Part shown: positions 4,047-7,695 of the stretch, one piece after another
Layout: the number at the start of each line of letters is the position of its first letter
Numbering within the stretch: position 1 is the first letter of the stretch
Assembly: GCA_035291905.1 (NCBI GenBank)
Contig: DATDRF010000056.1
Coordinates: 1 to 7,695 of the forward strand
Length of the DNA stretch: 7,695 bases
Direction of reading: 5' to 3'
Source: JACPLA01 sp035291905
Lineage (GTDB): Bacteria; Bacteroidota; Ignavibacteria; UBA10030
Position numbers and translations under genes: made by a program
The notes under the pieces: generated by a model
The model's database searches: none
What the model saw: the letters and a program-made list of their open reading frames with translations, nothing else
What the model was told of the DNA's origin: nothing

Positions 4047-5345
4047 ATGTCCCGCGACTTTATTGATTCCATCAAGGCAAGGAAAGCCGTCATAGGTGTC
4101 ATAGGTCTTGGTTATGTTGGGTTACCGCTGGGCCTCTGCTTTACCGAAAAAGGCTTCAAGGTTTACGGTTTCGACGTGGATGAGCGGAAAGTCGATTCCC
4201 TGAATAAAGGGACCTCCTACATCAAGCACATTGCCGCGGAACGTGTCGAGCGAGGCATCAAAGCAGGATTCAGCGCAACCGCAGAATTTTCCAAGCTTTC
4301 CGCCTGTTCTGCCATTCTCATTGCCGTTCCTACTCCGCTTACAAAGCAACGCGAACCCGACATGGCCTACGTCGTTTCCACGTGCGAGACGATTTCCAAA
4401 TACCTTGTCAAAGGCCAGCTCGTGGTCCTCGAATCGACGACGTATCCCGGCACAACGGCCGAAGTGATGGTGCCTCTTCTGGAAAAGAGTGGACTGAAGG
4501 CTGGCCGGGATTTTCAGGTGGCATTTTCGCCTGAAAGGGAGGATCCTAATAATCCGCAATACACCACCGAAACAATTCCGAAGGTCGTGGGAGCCGATGC
4601 ACCCGAAGGCCTGGCGATGGCGAAGGCACTCTATTCTCAGATTGTCGTCAGCGTAATTCCGGTCTCTTCGACGCGGGTAGCTGAAGCGACAAAGTTGATG
4701 GAGAATATTTTTCGGTCGGTCAATATCGCCCTGGTCAACGAATTGAAAGTGACATTCGATAGGATGGGGATCGACATCTGGGAAGTGATTGAGGCCGCGA
4801 AAACAAAGCCGTTCGGATACATGCCCTTCTATCCGGGGCCCGGACTCGGCGGACACTGCATTCCCATTGATCCCTTTTACCTTACCTGGAAGGCACGCGA
4901 GTTCGATGTGTCCACCAGGTTCATCGAGCTTGCAGGAGAAATCAATACCTCGATGCCGGATTATGTCGTCGCCAGGGCGACGGAAGCTCTCAACCAGAGA
5001 GGGAAACCGGTCAAAGGAGCCAAGATACTCATTCTGGGACTTGCCTATAAGGCCAACGTTGACGACGACCGAGAGTCACCCTCGTACAAGCTCATTGAAA
5101 AGCTTGAGGAGAAAGGCGCGGTTGTCGATTACAACGATCCCTATGTACCGGTCATCGGACGAACACGCGAGCATTTGCATCTGGCGGGGAAGAAGTCGGC
5201 AGAAATAAGTTCGAAGTACGATCTATTTGTGATTTCAACGGCCCATGACGAATACCGAAAGATCGATTTCAAGAAACTAGGAGTTCCAGTTGTTGATACC
5301 AGAAACATCGCGCCGCGCGATATTGACCTGGTGGTGAGAGCGTAA
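4047..5345 (+). CDS. wbpA: Nucleotide sugar dehydrogenase, WbpA-type UDP-N-acetylglucosamine 6-dehydrogenase
   Basis: Cytoplasmic NAD-dependent enzyme that oxidises C6 of a UDP-sugar to the uronic acid in two steps. The 432 residues show the full three-part fold: Rossmann loop GVIGLGYVGLPLG at 17-29, ESTTYPGTT at 129-137, FSPEREDPNN at 160-169, central-domain K216 and N220 in KLMENIFRSVNIALVNEL, catalytic C271 in GPGLGGHCIPIDPFYLTWKA at 264-283, and the C-terminal domain with GLAYKANVDDDRESP at 331-345. YIKHI at 58-62 and SPEREDP fit the WbpA branch better than UDP-glucose or UDP-ManNAc dehydrogenases, but the substrate remains inferred. ATG 4047 has a fair ribosome-binding site (GAGGAT, 4035-4040). 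It lies directly after S23 unit 2, and a HIT 3' remnant begins within about 15 bases of its stop. Confidence 0.93.
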   Translation: MSRDFIDSIKARKAVIGVIGLGYVGLPLGLCFTEKGFKVYGFDVDERKVDSLNKGTSYIKHIAAERVERGIKAGFSATAEFSKLSACSAILIAVPTPLTKQREPDMAYVVSTCETISKYLVKGQLVVLESTTYPGTTAEVMVPLLEKSGLKAGRDFQVAFSPEREDPNNPQYTTETIPKVVGADAPEGLAMAKALYSQIVVSVIPVSSTRVAEATKLMENIFRSVNIALVNELKVTFDRMGIDIWEVIEAAKTKPFGYMPFYPGPGLGGHCIPIDPFYLTWKAREFDVSTRFIELAGEINTSMPDYVVARATEALNQRGKPVKGAKILILGLAYKANVDDDRESPSYKLIEKLEEKGAVVDYNDPYVPVIGRTREHLHLAGKKSAEISSKYDLFVISTAHDEYRKIDFKKLGVPVVDTRNIAPRDIDLVVRA

Positions 5346-5358
5346 CAATTGCTCAACT

Positions 5359-5493
5359 CCCCGGCGCGAAGACACGAACTTTATGCCGGTTCTCGCGGAC
5401 ACGAAAATGATCTCCGAGGACATGAGGAAGACGTGGAAGAAATTGCGGAAAGCGCTGGGGGAAGGATTTCTGATCTCACTAATTCGTAAATAG
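5359..5493 (+). pseudogene. 3' remnant of a HIT-family gene
   Basis: The frame from 5359 reads PRREDTNFMPVLADTKMISE and onward, and it aligns with residues 127-163 of the intact HIT protein. Over the first 22 codons from GAC 5371 there are seven synonymous and no amino-acid-changing differences from the intact gene. The frame then extends to a TAG at 5491-5493. The catalytic histidine triad and everything before it are missing. The sequence after it (TAATTCGTAAATAG, from 5480) resembles the array after the intact gene (TAATTGGTGAATAG, from 3545), so the flank was copied too. No start codon or ribosome-binding site makes this a plausible gene. It separates the dehydrogenase from gmd. Confidence 0.87.
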
Positions 5494-5518
5494 ATCAATT
5501 AACTAGAAGATTACTCCA

Positions 5519-6532
5519 TTGAAAAAGGCACTTATTACAGGCATCAGCGGTCAGGACGGGGCGTATCTCGCCCAGTTCCTCCTGCAAAAAGGATACAAGG
5601 TCTATGGCGGGATTCGGCGTACTGCCGGCATCTATTCCTGGCGTCTAGACCGGCTCGGTATCACTCGGGACGTCGAATTCATCGATTTCGAACTTTTCGA
5701 ATACTCCAACATCAGGAACGTCCTGCTGAAGATCAAGCCTGATGAGATCTACAACCTTGCCGCCCAAAGCTTCGTGAAGCTCTCATTTGAACAGCCGCTT
5801 CTTACGGCCGATATCGATGCCCTTGGAGTTCTGCGCATCCTCGAAGCGATCCGCGAATTGAACGCGGGGATCAAGCTCTATCAGGCATCGTCGAGCGAAA
5901 TGTTTGGGAAAGTGAGGGAGGTTCCCCAAAAGGAAACCACATCGTTCCATCCAAGATCACCTTACGCTGTGTCGAAGGTATTTGCGCATTTGGCTGTTGT
6001 CAACTACCGCGAAGCGTACGAGATATTCGGATCGAACGGGATACTCTTCAACCATGAATCGCCGCTTCGCGGCGAGGAATTCGTGACACGAAAGATAACG
6101 CGGGCGATTACTGCCATCGTACGGGGCGAGCAGGAATTTGTTGAACTCGGGAACCTGGATGCAAAACGGGATTGGGGTTATGCAAAGGACTACGTCGAGG
6201 TCATGTGGAAGATTCTGGAGCACTCCCAGCCGGATGATTTTGTTGTTGCAACCGGCGAGACCCATTCGGTCCGCGAGTTTGTGGAGCTTGCGTTTGCCCA
6301 CGTTGGAATGAAGATTTCCTGGCGGGGAAGTAAGGTCTCGGAGGAGGGAGTTGATGAGAAATCTGGTAAGGTTGTGGTGAAGATTTCGCCGGCGTATTAT
6401 CGTCCGGCCGAGGTGGATGAACTCCGTGGCGACGCGTCAAAGGCCAAAAAGCTGCTCGGCTGGAGCAACAAGACAACGTTTGCTGATTTGGTCAAGATCA
6501 TGATGGAAGGCGAATCCCATCGTGCGTTGTAA
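5519..6532 (+). CDS. gmd: GDP-mannose 4,6-dehydratase
   Basis: Short-chain dehydrogenase/reductase family enzyme that converts GDP-D-mannose to GDP-4-keto-6-deoxymannose, the precursor of GDP-fucose, GDP-rhamnose and related sugars. The 337 residues show LITGISGQDGAYLAQFLL at 5-22 (NADP-binding loop), NLAAQSFVKLSFEQP at 79-93, QASSSEMFG at 122-130 with S125 where threonine is usual, the catalytic YAVSK at 149-153, NHESPLRGEEFVTRKIT at 178-194, GNLDAKRDWGYAKDYVE at 211-227 and, near the C-terminus, YYRPAEVDELRGD. TTG 5519 gives the family-typical N-terminus and follows the in-frame stop at 5491; only a weak AGAAGA lies upstream. The partner reductase (GDP-fucose synthase or Rmd) is not in the window. 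The upstream neighbour is a HIT fragment. Confidence 0.95.
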   Translation: MKKALITGISGQDGAYLAQFLLQKGYKVYGGIRRTAGIYSWRLDRLGITRDVEFIDFELFEYSNIRNVLLKIKPDEIYNLAAQSFVKLSFEQPLLTADIDALGVLRILEAIRELNAGIKLYQASSSEMFGKVREVPQKETTSFHPRSPYAVSKVFAHLAVVNYREAYEIFGSNGILFNHESPLRGEEFVTRKITRAITAIVRGEQEFVELGNLDAKRDWGYAKDYVEVMWKILEHSQPDDFVVATGETHSVREFVELAFAHVGMKISWRGSKVSEEGVDEKSGKVVVKISPAYYRPAEVDELRGDASKAKKLLGWSNKTTFADLVKIMMEGESHRAL

Positions 6533-6627
6533 TAGCCACGAACGGTGTGCCCTGCTGCTCGAATGACGGGAAAACATCATGTATTCAAACAGCGACAGAG
6601 GACAGGTTTGGTCGGCTTTGAATATTT

Positions 6628-6656
6628 TTGCAGTCAAGCAGATTTTTTTGTATACT
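6628..6656 (+). promoter_or_regulatory. Sigma70-type promoter for the aspartic protease gene
   Basis: TTGCAG (6628-6633) and TATACT (6651-6656) are separated by exactly 17 bases in an AT-rich stretch, with a T-tract (TTTTTTT, 6643-6649) in the spacer. Transcription would start near 6663 and leave a leader of about 45 bases before ATG 6708. This is the best promoter in the window and starts a new transcription unit after gmd. Confidence 0.65.
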
Positions 6657-6694
6657 TAAAGCCTTGATGTACAATCAATTACCAACAACACCTT

Positions 6695-6700
6695 GGGGGG
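6695..6700 (+). promoter_or_regulatory. G6 ribosome-binding run before the aspartic protease gene
   Basis: GGGGGG lies 7 bases before ATG 6708, in the context TTGGGGGGATG. An out-of-frame ATG (6701) sits between run and start and would give only a short peptide. Confidence 0.5.
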
Positions 6701-6707
6701 ATGAACC

Positions 6708-7070
6708 ATGGGACTAACATTCATCGAAGGAACTGTGCAAGGGCCGATCGGTAGAGAGAGACAGGTTCGGTTCTTGGTGGACAGCGGGGCAACATACACG
6801 CTCCTGGGCCTTGAGGACTGGAAGGCCATCGGACTCACTCCGCAACGATTCATGGATTTCACGCTTGCCGACGGATCCATTATTAAGCGGAATGTATCCG
6901 AGTGTCTTGTAGCTCTCCCGCAAGGGAGGGGACATAGCCCGGTGATTCTCGGCGAGGACGGTGATGAACCACTCCTGGGGAAGGTGACACTTGAGATTCT
7001 CGGATTGAGATTGGATCCGTTCCGACGAACGCTCGAGCCGATGAAGATGATGCTTGCGCGAGCCTGGTGA
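6708..7070 (+). CDS. Retropepsin-like aspartic protease (clan AA), small
   Basis: A 120-residue single-domain protein. FLVDSGATYTLL at 22-33 carries the catalytic Asp-Ser-Gly-Ala signature (D25), and DEPLLGKVTLEILGLRLDP at 86-104 is the C-terminal hydrophobic-Gly flap and strand region of clan AA proteins. One DSGA motif in about 120 residues means it must dimerise, as retroviral proteases do. No signal peptide or membrane segment is visible, so it is probably cytoplasmic. Bacterial members of this type are common, and their substrates are mostly unknown. ATG 6708 follows a G6 run by 7 bases and a good promoter at 6628-6656. Downstream, after a heptad array, lies a DUF4258 pair that may or may not share its transcript. 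Confidence 0.82.
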   Translation: MGLTFIEGTVQGPIGRERQVRFLVDSGATYTLLGLEDWKAIGLTPQRFMDFTLADGSIIKRNVSECLVALPQGRGHSPVILGEDGDEPLLGKVTLEILGLRLDPFRRTLEPMKMMLARAW

Positions 7071-7090
7071 GAAGGTGGGGGAATAGTCCA

Positions 7091-7125
7091 AGGTTCCAGG
7101 TTTCAGGTCCCAGGTTTGAGGTTAA
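7091..7125 (+). repeat. Five-unit heptad array (AGGTTYC type)
   Basis: AGGTTCC, AGGTTTC, AGGTCCC, AGGTTTG and AGGTTAA are five in-phase 7-base units, the same unit length and number as each arm of S23 unit 1. No inverse partner array is visible before the window ends. It occupies the leader between the protease stop and the DUF4258 start. Confidence 0.75.
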
Positions 7126-7153
7126 CAAGCATTCATGGTTTTCATATCAAAAT

Positions 7154-7159
7154 GGGGGG
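7154..7159 (+). promoter_or_regulatory. G6 run before the DUF4258 gene
   Basis: GGGGGG abuts ATG 7160 directly and lies 6 bases before the in-frame GTG 7166. If it is the ribosome-binding site, the spacing favours GTG 7166 as the true start. Confidence 0.4.
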
Positions 7160-7489
7160 ATGTCTGTGAGTGAAACGCTGCTGCGAGTTGTGAGTTTGGT
7201 CGATAAGGGGGACGTTCGGATTTCCGATCATGGTTACGATGAACTCTCGGCGAAGAACATTTTTGTCAGTGACCTGCTCGATGGAGCAAAAGATGCCCTT
7301 GTTGTGGAAGATTACCCGAAGTATGGTAAGGGTCCTTGCGTTTTGGTTCTCCAACGAGATCGCAGCGCGAATCCTCTTCATGTCGTTTGGGGGATTCCCA
7401 AAGGGAAGGAAGGTCCGGCTGTGTTGGTGACGGCCTACCGTCCGGATCCAACCCAGTGGAGCCAGGATTTTCTACGGAGGAGAAGATGA
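7160..7489 (+). CDS. DUF4258 domain protein, possible toxin-like half of a pair
   Basis: A 109-residue protein from ATG 7160. The open frame extends back to GTG 7067, but that part is the translated heptad array and shows no conservation. GTG 7166 (two codons later) has better spacing to the G6 run. The DUF4258 pattern is visible: ISDHGYDEL at 21-29, VVEDYPKYGKGPCVLVL at 48-64, PLHVVWGIP at 72-80 and VTAYRPDPTQW at 90-100. The fold is generally compared with RelE/BrnT-type toxins, though activity for this subfamily is not established, to my knowledge. Its stop overlaps the start of the next gene (ATGA), so the two are coupled, the layout of a toxin-antitoxin pair. Assignment to the family is from pattern recognition. 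Confidence 0.78.
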   Translation: MSVSETLLRVVSLVDKGDVRISDHGYDELSAKNIFVSDLLDGAKDALVVEDYPKYGKGPCVLVLQRDRSANPLHVVWGIPKGKEGPAVLVTAYRPDPTQWSQDFLRRRR

Positions 7490-7695
7490 CAAAGAAACTG
7501 CAAACAAAGCTCGTCCACGAAGGCAAGTATGTTGCCGAGGTTGACGTGGAGCTTATTGAAACGGATGAAGGATGGTCTCCGTATTTGTCCCTTGAAGACG
7601 CTCGGAAACTCGACGATATTCGGGAAGCCCTGCGTCGGGGGGATGTCCGCTCGGCGTCGCGTTTTGGCCGCGTATTCACTTTGACGCCGGTGAAG
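7486..7695 (+). CDS. Small partner of the DUF4258 gene, antitoxin-like, 3' end outside the window
   Basis: Seventy codons are open from ATG 7486 to the window edge with no stop. The start overlaps the DUF4258 stop and has a strong ribosome-binding site (GGAGGAG, 7476-7482), stronger than that of the upstream gene, which would allow an excess of this product. The protein is acidic in its first half (EVDVELIETDEGWSPYLS, 18-35) and has a helical LEDARKLDDIREALRRGD at 36-53. Small proteins of this type commonly sit directly after DUF4258 genes, and many are about 70 residues, so the stop is probably just beyond the window. An antitoxin role is inferred from the arrangement only. It does not match a classical DNA-binding antitoxin domain that I can recognise. 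Confidence 0.75.
   Translation, partial: MTKKLQTKLVHEGKYVAEVDVELIETDEGWSPYLSLEDARKLDDIREALRRGDVRSASRFGRVFTLTPVK

Noticed and set aside
4122..4856. 244-residue open frame on the minus strand
   Set aside because: It lies wholly inside the well-supported wbpA gene, has no recognisable domain and reflects the codon pattern of that gene.
7067..7159. GTG 7067 as start of the DUF4258 gene
   Set aside because: The extra 31 residues would be encoded by the heptad array and its flank and do not belong to the domain; the G6 run supports a start at 7160 or 7166.

Overview
The window looks like an accessory, polysaccharide-related region from an uncultivated bacterium. Base composition is roughly balanced by eye. 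Initiation codons are mixed: ATG, with TTG for the HIT-family gene and the GDP-mannose dehydratase. Intergenic space is full of short-period repeats and hairpins. I cannot name the phylum; this style resembles metagenome-assembled candidate-phylum genomes, and that is only an impression. All supported genes are on the + strand.

Layout. Bases 1-402 hold no gene but several hairpins and a period-10 repeat. A gene for a small four-helix-bundle protein (S23/IVP family) lies at 462-842 between two inverted arrays of 7-base repeats. Then come rfbA (930-1808) and rfbC (1805-2356), overlapping by 4 bases. Bases 2357-3055 are repeat-rich: an 11-unit heptad array, three hairpins, two octad arrays, and the broken 5' end of a HIT-family gene. 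An intact HIT-family nucleotide hydrolase/transferase gene follows (3056-3547), then a second S23-type gene (3582-3962) between inverted arrays of 8-base repeats. Next are a WbpA-type nucleotide sugar dehydrogenase (4047-5345), a broken 3' end of another HIT gene (5359-5493) and GDP-mannose 4,6-dehydratase (5519-6532). After a good sigma70-type promoter (6628-6656) come a small retropepsin-like aspartic protease (6708-7070), a DUF4258 gene (7160-7489) and its translationally coupled partner, cut by the window end (7486-7695).

How it works together. RfbA and RfbC serve dTDP-L-rhamnose synthesis, WbpA-like protein makes UDP-GlcNAc-derived uronic acids, and Gmd starts GDP-deoxyhexose synthesis, so the region feeds surface-glycan assembly. 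No glycosyltransferase, rfbB, rfbD, or GDP-deoxyhexose reductase is present here. The metabolic genes are separated by repeat-bounded units and HIT fragments, suggesting a locus assembled by repeated insertion and recombination.

The most interesting signal is the pair of S23 units. Both coding regions are exactly 381 bp, both start just after a G6 run next to the left array, and both take their stop codon from the first repeats of the right array. Yet the array sequences are unrelated (period 7 versus period 8). This resembles the hairpin-plus-S23-ORF layout of 23S rRNA intervening sequences, but outside rRNA. Single arrays without an S23 gene elsewhere in the window may be scars or unpaired arms of the same kind of element.
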